Source: Prochlorococcus sp. AG-436-C05 | GTDB lineage: Bacteria; Cyanobacteriota; Cyanobacteriia; PCC-6307; Cyanobiaceae | Length of the DNA stretch: 44,323 nt | Direction: 5' to 3' | Assembly: GCA_003209795.1 (NCBI GenBank) | Contig: QCPB01000002.1 | Coordinates: 1 to 44,323 of the forward strand | Shown here: in pieces, positions 19,288-28,864 of the stretch | Numbering within the stretch: the stretch's first letter is position 1 | Layout of the letters: each line of letters opens with the position of its first letter | Program-made: the position numbers and the translations under genes | The notes under the pieces: model-generated | What the model was told of the DNA's origin: nothing | What the model saw: the letters and a program-made list of their open reading frames with translations, nothing else | Databases searched by the model: none

Positions 19288-20282
19288 AAGGGAGCAAGGG
19301 TGTAGATTTTTTTTACTAAACTCATATATATTGGAATTCCAAGAACGATATTAAATGGGAAAGTTAAACCTAATGTTGTAGAAATATAGTAACTCGAACG
19401 TGCTTCAGGGACTGTCATTCTCATGGCTGCGGGCACTGCTAAATAAGATGCACTAGCACATAGAACCACAAATAGAAGTGCATTACCAGTTCCTAAAGAT
19501 AAAAATCTTGCAACAAAAACACCTATTAATGCATTAAACAATGGCATGAAAATTGCAAAACCGATTAGAAATGAACCAGCCTTTTTTAGACTCGGCAATC
19601 TTTGAGCTGCAACTATACCCATATCTAATAGAAAAAAGCATTCTGCACCATAGAATAAATCTTTAGTAAAAGGCTCCATTTTTTCTATGCCTGAAGGATT
19701 AGTTGACGCTATAAGAAATCCTACTATTAGACTAGAAATTAATAAATAAACTGATCCATTTAAAAAAGACTCATGAAGAATTGCACTAAGGTGCATTTTT
19801 CTTGAGTTAGGCCTATTTTTTGGGGCTGCAAATTTTACAAGTAATAAGCCAACGATAATTGCTGGAGATTCCATCAAAGCTAAAGCTCCTACCATAAATC
19901 CATCAAAAGCTATATTTTGAATGTCTAAAAAACTTTCGGCGGATATGAATGTGACAGCACTAATAGAACCGTAAGCAGCTGCAATAGCAGCAGAGTTGAA
20001 AACATTAAACTTATACCTCAAAATCACAAATCCAATTAATGGAATTATTAGAGACATCAATATTGCAGCACTTAAAGTAGGTAAAACCTGATCGGTAAAA
20101 CCACTTTTTTGAATTTCAATTCCACCTCTAAATCCAATTGCTAAAAGCAAATATAAAGAAAATAGTTTTGGTAATGGAGCAGGTATTTCTAAATCAGATT
20201 TAAAAAATACCGCAATTGTGCCAATTAAAAAGAAAAGAACTGGCGGAGCTAATACATTTTGCAGTATTGGATTTACTTCCAT
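19284..20282 (-). CDS. sbtA: SbtA, sodium-dependent bicarbonate transporter
   Basis: High-affinity Na+/HCO3- symporter of the cytoplasmic membrane, part of the CO2-concentrating mechanism. The 332-residue protein has about ten hydrophobic helices in two inverted halves and the family segment LAIGFRGGIEIQKSG (about 52-66). It lies between bicA (4-bp gap) and sbtB (4-bp overlap), the arrangement expected for a bicarbonate-uptake operon. The start at the ATG at 20282 puts MEVNPILQN before the first membrane span. Regulation by SbtB binding at the cytoplasmic side is known for the family. Confidence 0.93.
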   Translation of the reverse strand: MEVNPILQNVLAPPVLFFLIGTIAVFFKSDLEIPAPLPKLFSLYLLLAIGFRGGIEIQKSGFTDQVLPTLSAAILMSLIIPLIGFVILRYKFNVFNSAAIAAAYGSISAVTFISAESFLDIQNIAFDGFMVGALALMESPAIIVGLLLVKFAAPKNRPNSRKMHLSAILHESFLNGSVYLLISSLIVGFLIASTNPSGIEKMEPFTKDLFYGAECFFLLDMGIVAAQRLPSLKKAGSFLIGFAIFMPLFNALIGVFVARFLSLGTGNALLFVVLCASASYLAVPAAMRMTVPEARSSYYISTTLGLTFPFNIVLGIPIYMSLVKKIYTLAPL

Positions 20283-20286
20283 TAAA

Positions 20287-22080
20287 TTATTTCTTTATTT
20301 CATCTAAAGCTGCTAACAAAGCCTCTTTTCTTGTCTCAACGATCACTCCGTCGATACCAAATGTAGATAACCTTTCTTTAACTTTTTCATTAGCTCCTGC
20401 AATAAAAGCTTTTTTAGATCTATTTTTAGCTTCTTGCATCATGTCTTCAAGTGCCAGTGATGCTGTAACTCCTAGTCTAGGAACTTCTGTTATGTCTAAT
20501 ATAAGAATTTTATAATTTTGTACTAAGGACATCCTATCTGTAATCCCTTTAGCAGCTCCAAAACTTAGAGGACCTTTTAATCTGAAAAACATTACTTCTC
20601 CTCCGCATCTATCTAATAATGCTTTTTCTTCGCCTGGTAAAATAGTAGTATTTGCAGAATTATTACTGAAAGGATTATCTTCATCCATACCTTCTAATTG
20701 GGTTTCAGTTATTGAATCTATAGTCAGCATATTCGCTACAAATACACCAATTAATACAGCCCAAATTAAACTATAAAATACTGTTAGTAGAAGAACACCA
20801 TACATTACAGCTGCAGTTTTCATTGAGAGTTTATGAGCCCTGAACAAAAACCTCCAATCAATAATATCTAAACCAACTTTAAGGAGAATTGCTGCTAAAA
20901 GTGCTTTAGGAATTACTGCAGCGAAAGGACCAAAAGCAACAAGAACAAATAAAAGGATCACTGAATGTGTCATTCCTGAAATCGGAGTTTTACCTCCAGA
21001 TTTGACATTAATCACTGTTCTCATAGTTGCACCAGCGCCTGGTAATCCACCAAAGAAACCTCCAATAGCATTTCCTATGCCTTGTCCAATTAACTCTCTA
21101 TTAGAGTCATGCCTTGTCTGAGTTATATTGTCAGCCACGAGAGAAGTAAGAAGAGAGTCTATCGCTCCTAATGCTGCAAGCACAATTCCACCTTGAACAA
21201 TCGCACTTAAATTGTTCTGAAGATTGCTAACAAGAACTGGATCTGTGAGGGCATCTTTAAATGGAAGTAAGGTTGGAAATCCTTTAGGTATCTCTCCAAT
21301 TCTTGGAAGAGCATCTTTTCCTAAGCTTACAAGCTTATCATCATTAAATAGAAATACAGATAGTGGCGCGACTATCAATAGGGCTAGTAATGGTGAAGGG
21401 ATGATGTTTGTAATTTTTTTTGGCGTAATAAAAACTATTGCTATTGTCATCAATGAGACCCCAATAGCAGCGCCATTAATATTTGTTATTTGATCAACTA
21501 TCTCGCCGCCAAACAAACCAGAACCATCAACGATATTAATATTTGAACTTAATTTATTAGCAACTAAAAGAAGAGAATTCCATGTGCCTTTAACTTTACC
21601 TATTCCAAGGAGGTTACCTAGTTCAGTAATAATTATTATAAATCCTATTCCTGACATAAAGCCTGAAACAACTGAGTAAGGTACAAGTGTGATATATTTA
21701 CCAAGTTTTAATAAACCAAACAATATCTGAAATAATCCCCCTAGTATAATTGCTCCACATATGAGCAATATCATTTGTTCTATAGGAACATTTTTAATAG
21801 GTTCTCCAAGGGAATTTGAAATAACAAATGCTCCACATAGGCCTTGAACTGCCATACTCATTGGACCTGTTGGACCACTAACTTGAGATGGGGTCCCCCC
21901 AAACAATGCAGCTAAAAAACCTACAATTATAGCTCCATACATTCCATAAATTGCCCCTCCATCGCCTAATGCAGTTTCTCCAAAAGCAATAGCTAGAGGT
22001 AAAGCTACAACTGCTGCAGTGACACCACCTAAAAGGTCACCTTTAATATTTTTAAAATTTAATCCGTGAATCAATTGCAA
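20287..22080 (-). CDS. bicA: BicA-type SulP-family bicarbonate transporter
   Basis: Low-affinity, high-flux Na+-dependent HCO3- transporter of the SulP family. It has an N-terminal transport domain with numerous membrane spans (from GDLLGGVTAAVVALPLAI) and a cytoplasmic STAS domain in the last 120 residues (KILILDITEVPRLGVTASLA). The start chosen is the TTG at 22080, giving 597 residues, because AGGGAG sits 7 bases upstream. A longer reading from a TTG at 22146 adds 22 residues without a ribosome-binding site. Sulfate transport is the alternative for a SulP protein, but the position immediately upstream of sbtA-sbtB strongly favours bicarbonate. Confidence 0.88.
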   Translation of the reverse strand: MQLIHGLNFKNIKGDLLGGVTAAVVALPLAIAFGETALGDGGAIYGMYGAIIVGFLAALFGGTPSQVSGPTGPMSMAVQGLCGAFVISNSLGEPIKNVPIEQMILLICGAIILGGLFQILFGLLKLGKYITLVPYSVVSGFMSGIGFIIIITELGNLLGIGKVKGTWNSLLLVANKLSSNINIVDGSGLFGGEIVDQITNINGAAIGVSLMTIAIVFITPKKITNIIPSPLLALLIVAPLSVFLFNDDKLVSLGKDALPRIGEIPKGFPTLLPFKDALTDPVLVSNLQNNLSAIVQGGIVLAALGAIDSLLTSLVADNITQTRHDSNRELIGQGIGNAIGGFFGGLPGAGATMRTVINVKSGGKTPISGMTHSVILLFVLVAFGPFAAVIPKALLAAILLKVGLDIIDWRFLFRAHKLSMKTAAVMYGVLLLTVFYSLIWAVLIGVFVANMLTIDSITETQLEGMDEDNPFSNNSANTTILPGEEKALLDRCGGEVMFFRLKGPLSFGAAKGITDRMSLVQNYKILILDITEVPRLGVTASLALEDMMQEAKNRSKKAFIAGANEKVKERLSTFGIDGVIVETRKEALLAALDEIKK

Positions 22081-22087
22081 GAAAATA

Positions 22088-22093
22088 CTCCCT
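22088..22093 (-). promoter_or_regulatory. Ribosome-binding site deciding the bicA start
   Basis: On the minus strand AGGGAG precedes the TTG at 22080 by 7 bases. It lies inside the longer possible reading frame, which lacks any comparable site, and therefore argues for the shorter protein. Confidence 0.65.
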
Positions 22094-22300
22094 AATTCTT
22101 CATTTATCAACAAAAATCTTATAATGAAACGTATACATTTTGTCAAAAATTTGAGAAATATTTAAGAACCTATTTGGTGATTTGTGAAAATTAAAGGTAA
22201 AAAGCGATATCTTTTAAGAAAATATGTATTAATTAAACTTCCAAAATTAAATTAAAGATTACTCATGAATTATTATTATCAAAAACATTCTTAATAATCA

Positions 22301-23302
22301 ATGAATATAATTATCAGACCAAGAAGGTTGAGAAGAACAGAGGCCATTAGAGAGATGGTAAGAGAAAACCATCTAAATCCTGAGGATTTTATATATCCAT
22401 TATTCATTCATGAAAAGAATTTTCAACAAGAAATTTCGGCAATGCCAGGCACTTATAGATGGGATATGAATGGTTTAATAAAAGAGGTTACTAGAGCTTG
22501 GGAATTAGGAATAAGATGTATTGTACTTTTCCCGAAAATAGATGATAGCCTAAAAACGGAAGATGGAGCAGAGTGTTTTAATGAAAAAGGTTTAATTCCT
22601 AATGCTATTCGTATCTTAAAAAAAGAAATTCCTGAAATGGCAATAATGACAGATGTTGCCTTGGATCCTTATTCATGTGATGGACATGATGGATTAGTTA
22701 ATGAAAATGGAAAAATTTTAAATGATGAAACTATTGAGATTTTAAAAAAACAAGCCTTAACTCAGGCAAGAGCAGGAGCAGATTTTATAGGTCCAAGTGA
22801 CATGATGGATGGGAGAGTTGGCGCTATAAGAACAGCTCTTGATAGCGAAGGATTTAGTGATGTAGGTATAATTAGTTACACTGCAAAATTCTCATCTGCA
22901 TATTATGGTCCTTTTAGAACTGCCTTAGATTCGGCTCCTAAAGAAAATAGTAAGAAAATAATTCCAGATAATAAGTCTACTTATCAAATGGATCCTGCTA
23001 ATTCAAAAGAGGCTTTAATTGAGTCTGCCTTAGATCAATATGAAGGAGCAGATATTTTGATGGTTAAACCAGGAATTTCTTATTTGGATATAGTTTATAG
23101 ACTGAGCACTTTTTCAAACAAACCAATAGCTGCTTATAACGTTAGTGGAGAGTATTCTATGGTTAAGTCAGCTGCTATGAAAAATTGGATTAATGAGAAA
23201 GATATTGTTTTAGAAACTTTGTTGAGTTTTAAAAGAGCAGGAGCAAAATTAATACTTACTTATCATGCTTGTGATGCATCTAAATGGTTGAAGGAAAGTT
23301 AA
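22301..23302 (+). CDS. hemB: Delta-aminolevulinic acid dehydratase (porphobilinogen synthase)
   Basis: Condenses two 5-aminolevulinates to porphobilinogen, the common precursor of haem, chlorophyll and corrinoids. The 333 residues contain the two Schiff-base lysines in YTAKFSSAYYG (Lys196) and MVKPGISYLDI (Lys256). The metal site reads DVALDPYSCDGHDG (from 118); with Ala and Asp where zinc enzymes have Cys, this is the Mg-dependent type common in phototrophs. Starts a plus-strand run of hemB, the VOC gene, mutS2 and obg. Confidence 0.97.
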   Translation: MNIIIRPRRLRRTEAIREMVRENHLNPEDFIYPLFIHEKNFQQEISAMPGTYRWDMNGLIKEVTRAWELGIRCIVLFPKIDDSLKTEDGAECFNEKGLIPNAIRILKKEIPEMAIMTDVALDPYSCDGHDGLVNENGKILNDETIEILKKQALTQARAGADFIGPSDMMDGRVGAIRTALDSEGFSDVGIISYTAKFSSAYYGPFRTALDSAPKENSKKIIPDNKSTYQMDPANSKEALIESALDQYEGADILMVKPGISYLDIVYRLSTFSNKPIAAYNVSGEYSMVKSAAMKNWINEKDIVLETLLSFKRAGAKLILTYHACDASKWLKES

Positions 23303-23360
23303 AAACTCATTAATAATAAATTTTTGGTTTATTCTTGGTTAAATACTTACATTTATTGTT

Positions 23361-23753
23361 TTGCTTTTAAGAGGATCACAAGGAGTTCAAAGAATTGGAC
23401 ACATTGCACTTAGAGTAGAAAATCTCGAAAGGGCTAAATCTTTTTACTTGAGATTAGGAATGTGCTTGATTTGGGATGATCAAGATTGGTGTTATTTAGA
23501 AGCTGGTAAAGGGAAAGATGGACTTGCTTTATTAGGTCCTAGCTATAAAGCTGCAGGACCTCATTTTGCTTTTCATTTTAAAGAAAAAGAAGAAGTTTTT
23601 AATATTCAAAATAATTTAAAAGAATCTGGTGTGAATGTTGGCCCTGTCCATGAACATCGTGATGGAACTGCATCTTTTTACATGCAAGATACAGAAGGAA
23701 ATTGGCTTGAGATGCTTTATGTTCCTCCTGGTGGAATTCAATCGAATGTTTGA
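23361..23753 (+). CDS. VOC-superfamily (glyoxalase/bleomycin-resistance fold) protein
   Basis: A 130-residue single vicinal-oxygen-chelate domain protein: two beta-alpha-beta-beta-beta units, beginning GHIALRVENLERAKSFYLRLG and ending EGNWLEMLYVPPGG. Potential metal ligands are the His in GHIAL, the His in PHFAFHF and the Glu in NWLEML. This resembles glyoxalase I or related dioxygenase-fold enzymes, but the substrate cannot be told. The start is a TTG at 23361 with a poor ribosome-binding site; a slightly later start would still keep the domain. Lies 15 bp before mutS2. Confidence 0.8.
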   Translation: MLLRGSQGVQRIGHIALRVENLERAKSFYLRLGMCLIWDDQDWCYLEAGKGKDGLALLGPSYKAAGPHFAFHFKEKEEVFNIQNNLKESGVNVGPVHEHRDGTASFYMQDTEGNWLEMLYVPPGGIQSNV

Positions 23754-23768
23754 TTATTTTTCTTTAAT

Positions 23769-26180
23769 ATGAAAGAGAAAAATCATCCTAAATATTCACA
23801 TCGAAATAGATCTATATCAGATGAATCTATAAACCTTTTAGAGTGGGATACTTTAAAAACGCATTTATCTTCATTTGCTTCTACAGAAATGGGTAAAAGA
23901 TCAATTCTAGGTTTTGAAATTCCATCAGAATTCGAAGTTTCTAAAAGATTATTAAATGAGACTATTGAAATTAATGATCTAGAAAATCAATTAGATAAAT
24001 CTATTAGTTTTAATGGCGTATTTGATATTACTAGGAATATTGAAATTTGTTCTAAGGGAGGGGTGATTGGTTCTTCTGATTTGTTAGAAATAGCCGAAAC
24101 GATTTCTATGGCTAGGCAATTAAAGAAAATCTTATTAGATTTTGAAAAAAGGCCTTTTATTTCATTATTTACAAAGGATTTAAGCGACAATAGCAATATT
24201 GAAAAGATTTTTAAAAATTGTATTGAATCTAACGGTAGAATTTCAGATAGAGCTAGTAATAAATTAGCTGATCTGAGAAGACAAGTATTATCTAAGAAAT
24301 TAGAAAGAAAAGTATTAATAGATAAATTTATTCAAGGAAATTTATCTTTTATCCAAGATACTACTATTGGGGATAGATTTGGTAGACCAGTTTTAGCTAT
24401 AAAAGTCCAATTTGTAGAAAAATTTAAAGGTATAATTCATGATTCTTCATCTTCTGGAAATTCAATATATTTTGAACCAGAAAATGTAGTATCTAAAGGT
24501 AATAAAATTGCTTCATTAGAGGCAATGATTACACGAGAAGAATTTAAATTATTACAAAAATGGTCTAAAATAATTAGCGATAATAGTGAGAATCTCATTG
24601 CTATGACAGGGATTTTGTTACGATTAGAGAACGCTTTAACTCGTGCAAGATATTCGAAATGGATTGGAGGTAAGATTCCTATCTTTGAAAAAAATCCAAT
24701 AGTTTCTTTAATAGGTTTTTCTCATCCGTTATTGATTTGGGAAAATAAAAAAAAAGGAGCATCTGTCCCTGTAGCTGTTGATTTCCATATAACTAGAAAT
24801 ATAAAAGTTGTGGCTATCACTGGACCTAATACTGGAGGTAAAACTGCTGCTTTAAAAGGTCTAGGTTTGGCTTTGGTAATGGCCAGAGCAGGATTATTTA
24901 TCCCCTCAAAAAATAATCCTACAATACCTTTTTGTCCAAATATATTTGTTGATATTGGCGATGATCAATCCTTAGAAGAAAATTTATCTACTTTTAGTGG
25001 GCATATTTCTCGTATTAAAAAAATTTTGGAAGCTCTTGATCATAAGAATGGATTATCAATTGTTTTATTAGATGAAATTGGATCCGGCACCGATCCTCTT
25101 GAGGGTACAGCTCTTGCAATCGCTTTGTTGAAAGAATTTGCAGATAAATCTGATATTACTTTAGCTACTACTCATTATGGAGATATTAAGGCATTAAAAT
25201 ATAGTGATCCAAGGTTCGAAAATGTTTCAGTTGCCTTTGATGAAGAATCTTTTAAGCCTAAATATATTCTTAATTGGGGTATCCCTGGAAGGAGTAATGC
25301 TTTGTCAATCTCTAAGAGAATTGGTCTAGATGAAAGAATACTAAATGAAGCTGCAAATTATTTAAAACCAAAAGAAGTTGAAAACATCAATAATATTATC
25401 AAGGGATTAGAGGAAGAGAAGATCAAACAACAAAGATCGGCAGAAGCTGCGGCTGCACTTATTGCTAGAACTGAAATATTACATGATGAATTGAAGGAGA
25501 ATTACGAATTTCAAAAACTTAATGCTGAAAAAATCCAGGAAAATGAAAGGTATAAATTATCAAAACATATTATATCGGCTAAAAAAGAGGTTATTAATTT
25601 GATTAAAAAGTTAAGAGAGCAGAATGCTGATGGCAATGATTCTAGGCTGATTGGAAATAGGTTAAAAGCAATTGAGCAAGAACATTTAAGTCAAAAAAAT
25701 ATTGAGAAGTCAATCTCATGGAGTCCTCAGGTAGGTGATTTCATAAAAATCAAAAGTTTAAATAGTATTGGACAAATAACAGATTTAGATAAAAAAGGTG
25801 AATTTTTTGAGGTTACATGTGGTTCATTTAGAAGCACATTAACATTAAATGACTTTGAGGGTATTAATGGAGAAAAACCAAATATCAAAAACTCTAAAAT
25901 TGATATTAATTCTTCAAGAGAAGATTTTTATTTTTCAAAAATTAGAACTAGTAAGAATACAATTGATGTAAGGGGATTAAGAGTACATGAAGCAGAAGTT
26001 ATTATCGAGGATAAACTTAGAAAGTTTCATGGCCCGCTATGGATTGTTCATGGAATTGGAACTGGCAAGTTAAAAAAAGGATTAAGAACATGGTTATCAG
26101 GATTGAATTATGTAGATAAAATAGAAGATGCTGCCACCAATGAGGGTGGACCAGGTTGCAGTATTGCGTGGATAAAATAA
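23769..26180 (+). CDS. mutS2: MutS2 DNA-binding ATPase/endonuclease
   Basis: MutS2-type protein, in studied bacteria involved in suppressing recombination or rescuing collided ribosomes rather than in mismatch repair. The 803 residues lack the MutS mismatch-recognition domain. They have a core/clamp region, an ABC-type ATPase with Walker A GPNTGGKT (352-359), VLLDEIGSGTDPLEG and ATTHYGDIKALKY, a coiled-coil region (about 540-640) and a C-terminal Smr nuclease domain from DVRGLRVHEAE (733) with HGIGTGKLKKG (761). Followed after 40 bp by obg. Confidence 0.95.
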   Translation: MKEKNHPKYSHRNRSISDESINLLEWDTLKTHLSSFASTEMGKRSILGFEIPSEFEVSKRLLNETIEINDLENQLDKSISFNGVFDITRNIEICSKGGVIGSSDLLEIAETISMARQLKKILLDFEKRPFISLFTKDLSDNSNIEKIFKNCIESNGRISDRASNKLADLRRQVLSKKLERKVLIDKFIQGNLSFIQDTTIGDRFGRPVLAIKVQFVEKFKGIIHDSSSSGNSIYFEPENVVSKGNKIASLEAMITREEFKLLQKWSKIISDNSENLIAMTGILLRLENALTRARYSKWIGGKIPIFEKNPIVSLIGFSHPLLIWENKKKGASVPVAVDFHITRNIKVVAITGPNTGGKTAALKGLGLALVMARAGLFIPSKNNPTIPFCPNIFVDIGDDQSLEENLSTFSGHISRIKKILEALDHKNGLSIVLLDEIGSGTDPLEGTALAIALLKEFADKSDITLATTHYGDIKALKYSDPRFENVSVAFDEESFKPKYILNWGIPGRSNALSISKRIGLDERILNEAANYLKPKEVENINNIIKGLEEEKIKQQRSAEAAAALIARTEILHDELKENYEFQKLNAEKIQENERYKLSKHIISAKKEVINLIKKLREQNADGNDSRLIGNRLKAIEQEHLSQKNIEKSISWSPQVGDFIKIKSLNSIGQITDLDKKGEFFEVTCGSFRSTLTLNDFEGINGEKPNIKNSKIDINSSREDFYFSKIRTSKNTIDVRGLRVHEAEVIIEDKLRKFHGPLWIVHGIGTGKLKKGLRTWLSGLNYVDKIEDAATNEGGPGCSIAWIK

Positions 26181-26220
26181 AATTTAAATTATTTAGAAAA
26201 ACTATTCATAACTTTTTTAA

Positions 26221-27204
26221 GTGCAATTTATTGATCAAGCAAAAATTATTCTTAAAGCTGGGAAGGGGGGTAATGGAATCGTTTCATTTAGAAGAGAAAA
26301 ATTTGTGCCAGCTGGTGGACCCTCAGGAGGGAATGGCGGTAAAGGGGGTTCAATTATATTAATCGCTGATAGTAATCTTCAAACACTTTTAGATTTTAAA
26401 TTCAAAAGGGAAATATTTGCAAAAGATGGTTGTAAAGGAGGCCCTAACAAAAGATCTGGAGCCGCAGGAGAAGATACAATACTAAAAGTCCCATGTGGTA
26501 CTGAAATTAGAGATGTTAAAACGGGAATTATTTTAGGAGATTTAACTAAAGATAAGCAGAGCTTAACTGTTGCCTATGGAGGTAGAGGTGGACATGGTAA
26601 TGCTTACTATTTGAGTAACCAAAACCGAGCCCCAGAATCTTTTACTGAAGGAAAAGATGGAGAGATTTGGGAGGTTCAGTTAGAATTAAAGCTTCTTGCT
26701 GAGGTAGGGATTATAGGTCTGCCAAATGCAGGTAAAAGCACCTTGATTTCTGTTTTATCATCTGCTCGTCCTAAAATTGCAAACTATCCTTTTACAACTT
26801 TAATACCCAATTTAGGTGTCGTAAGAAAGGCAGATGGTAACGGATGCCTTTTTGCTGACATACCAGGATTAATATCGGGAGCAGCTGATGGGGTGGGATT
26901 AGGACATGATTTTTTAAGGCATATACAAAGAACTAAGATACTTTTACATATGATTGACTCAATAGCAGAAAATCCTATTAATGATTTTGAAATAATTGAG
27001 CAAGAATTAAAACAATATGGGAGAGGCCTTATGGATAAAGAGAGAATAGTCGTACTTAATAAGATGGAGCTTGTAGATGAAAGTTATCTGAAAATCATTA
27101 CACAAAAGTTAGAAAATATATCCCAAAAAAAAGTTTTAGTTATTTCTTCATCTTTGCAAAAAGGTTTATCTTCATTACTCTCTGAGGTCTGGCATAGGAT
27201 TTAA
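26221..27204 (+). CDS. obg: Obg/CgtA GTPase
   Basis: Essential ribosome-associated GTPase acting in 50S assembly and stress signalling. The 327 residues begin with the glycine-rich Obg fold ([25 protein letters not shown]). The G domain follows with GLPNAGKST (166-174), DIPGLI (from 213) and NKME (280-283, in place of NKxD). It lacks the C-terminal OCT/TGS extension seen in some bacteria. The start is a GTG at 26221, which gives the family-typical [10 protein letters not shown]-terminus. Confidence 0.96.
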   Translation: MQFIDQAKIILKAGKGGNGIVSFRREKFVPAGGPSGGNGGKGGSIILIADSNLQTLLDFKFKREIFAKDGCKGGPNKRSGAAGEDTILKVPCGTEIRDVKTGIILGDLTKDKQSLTVAYGGRGGHGNAYYLSNQNRAPESFTEGKDGEIWEVQLELKLLAEVGIIGLPNAGKSTLISVLSSARPKIANYPFTTLIPNLGVVRKADGNGCLFADIPGLISGAADGVGLGHDFLRHIQRTKILLHMIDSIAENPINDFEIIEQELKQYGRGLMDKERIVVLNKMELVDESYLKIITQKLENISQKKVLVISSSLQKGLSSLLSEVWHRI

Positions 27205-27291
27205 CTTTTAGATATATATTATTTTTTAATTAATAAACTTGATTTAATTGAGAAAATTAGCCATAAATAAGATAATGATTTTACTTGAAAT

Positions 27292-27474
27292 ATGAATTTC
27301 TACAATTGTTTTGATCAACAAGGAAAATTAATAGCCAGATGTCAAACCATTAATGATATTGAAGTTTTGAAGAAAAGGGGAAGACCTATAGGTGAAATAA
27401 AAGAGATGAAAAATGAAGAGTCTGTTGTATGTTCCCTAACTGGAAGCCCATCTGATTTTAATAGGGACTATTAA
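27292..27474 (+). CDS. Small conserved-looking hypothetical protein
   Basis: A 60-residue protein I cannot assign. It has two cysteines in its first half (NCFDQQG and ARCQ), one more in VVCSL, and a basic KKRGRP segment. The composition looks like a true protein rather than AT-driven noise, it has an ATG start, and it ends just before a strong terminator, which supports a real gene. Possibly the last gene of the hemB-obg run, 87 bp after obg, or expressed alone. Confidence 0.6.
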   Translation: MNFYNCFDQQGKLIARCQTINDIEVLKKRGRPIGEIKEMKNEESVVCSLTGSPSDFNRDY

Positions 27475-27490
27475 AATAATTTTTTAAAAT

Positions 27491-27520
27491 AAAAAAAGGG
27501 CAATTAAATGCCCTTTTTTG
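27491..27520. terminator. Bidirectional intrinsic terminator
   Basis: AAAAAAGGGCA (27492-27502) pairs with TGCCCTTTTTT (27509-27519) around a 6-base loop. T-tracts follow the stem on both strands, so it can end both the 60-residue gene (plus) and cp12 (minus), which converge here. Confidence 0.9.
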
Positions 27521-27543
27521 GATTAATTTCTGATTCTGAAAAG

Positions 27544-27762
27544 TTAGTCGTCATATACTAAACATTCAGGTTCGTCAGGGTTGGCTTCACAGAATAACTC
27601 TAACGCATTTGGATCATGTTTATCATCTGGATGATGATCTTTATATTCTTCTAGATCCTTCAGTTCTTCGGTTAAATGTCTGACCTTTGGAAGATTGCCC
27701 TCTGCTTTGGCAGATTCTATTTCCGATTGATCTTTTTTAATGTGTTCGTCAATGGATTTCAT
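27544..27762 (-). CDS. cp12: CP12, redox-responsive Calvin-cycle regulator
   Basis: Small disordered protein that in phototrophs bridges GAPDH and phosphoribulokinase into an inactive complex under oxidising (dark) conditions. The 72 residues end with the hallmark CEANPDEPECLVYDD: the C-terminal cysteine pair (Cys58, Cys67) that binds GAPDH is kept. The N-terminal cysteine pair is absent, and the core AWD_VEEL motif is not intact (the region reads VRHLTEELKDLEEY). GAPDH binding is therefore likely, PRK binding less certain. Monocistronic, ending at the shared terminator. Confidence 0.9.
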   Translation of the reverse strand: MKSIDEHIKKDQSEIESAKAEGNLPKVRHLTEELKDLEEYKDHHPDDKHDPNALELFCEANPDEPECLVYDD

Positions 27763-27894
27763 TTGAAGCCTTTCGTACTTTAGTAGACATACATAAGATA
27801 GTTAATTTCAAATTACTTTGCATGATCTATGAATAAAATAAGTGTGCATTACAACATCATAATTTTTGACGGCTAATAATTATATTGAAATTCA

Positions 27895-28839
27895 CTAGGC
27901 CTGAATATAAATTATTTCTTTTAGCGATGGTAAAACTGGTATGATCTGATTAGGGTTTAGAGGGAATAAAGCTTTGTAATAGTCTTTTTTCCATTCATTT
28001 TCAAAACATGTTTCATGCACATTAGGAAAATTGAAAAACTTTAATCTCCATTCAATAATATTTTTGAAATCTAATATATCTTTTTCAGTGCATTTAAAAA
28101 GTTTGCTATAAACCAATTCCCACCTTATAAGAGTTGGGAAAAGGTAAATATCTGCATAAGTTAATTCCTCCCCACAAATCCATCTAGTCTTATTGTGATT
28201 TAATTTTGATTCTATCTTGCTTAAGGCTGAAAAAAGATTTCTACTTGCTCTTTCATAGGATGCCTGGTTTCTGGCAAATCCGCATTTATAAACACCATCG
28301 TTAACTTGGTAGTGAATTAGATCTAATATTTCTTGATTACAATTTTTGATATGTGTTGATTGCGGAATAGATTCTTTTTTTATTGAATCTAATAATTTAA
28401 TTATTTGTGAACTCTCATTAGACAAAACATTGATTTCATCATTTTCAAAACAAATTAAAATAGGTAATGTTGCTCTGAAAAGTTTATTTTTATTAGCTTT
28501 TTTATAAAATTCAGAAAGTCTATTGCACCCTTTAAGTTTTTTTTCAAATACCCATTCACCATGTTCAATATCCGGTTTTAAGAAGATAACTTTAATTTGT
28601 TTGAATAAATTTTTTATTTGATAAACGAGTAGAGTTCGATGACACCATGGACATGATTTCCCTACAAGTAAATAGATTGATCTTTTTTCTTTATTAATAT
28701 CGTAGTCACTATTGAGTGTTATTCCTTTAGGTCTTTTATAATTTCCTTGTGAATCAGATGGAGCAAAACCATTCATTAATTTTCTCCAAAACCAAAACCA
28801 GAATTTTTGGGAAATTTTAATAAGGTATTTATTTTGCAT
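27895..28839 (-). CDS. Xi-class glutathione S-transferase / glutathionyl-hydroquinone reductase-like
   Basis: The 314-residue protein has an N-terminal thioredoxin-fold half with the active-site motif CPWCHRTL (Cys63-Cys66) and a C-terminal all-helical GST half (NDGVYKCGFARNQASYERA; WICGEELTYADIYLFPTLIRW). This layout fits the Xi class, whose members reduce glutathionyl-hydroquinones using the first Cys. Most have CPWA; the second cysteine here could allow disulfide chemistry. The actual substrate is unknown. Divergent from the aspartoacylase-like gene with only 25 bp between start codons. Confidence 0.8.
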   Translation of the reverse strand: MQNKYLIKISQKFWFWFWRKLMNGFAPSDSQGNYKRPKGITLNSDYDINKEKRSIYLLVGKSCPWCHRTLLVYQIKNLFKQIKVIFLKPDIEHGEWVFEKKLKGCNRLSEFYKKANKNKLFRATLPILICFENDEINVLSNESSQIIKLLDSIKKESIPQSTHIKNCNQEILDLIHYQVNDGVYKCGFARNQASYERASRNLFSALSKIESKLNHNKTRWICGEELTYADIYLFPTLIRWELVYSKLFKCTEKDILDFKNIIEWRLKFFNFPNVHETCFENEWKKDYYKALFPLNPNQIIPVLPSLKEIIYIQA

Positions 28840-28864
28840 AAACTTGTTTTGTTATAGAAAACAA

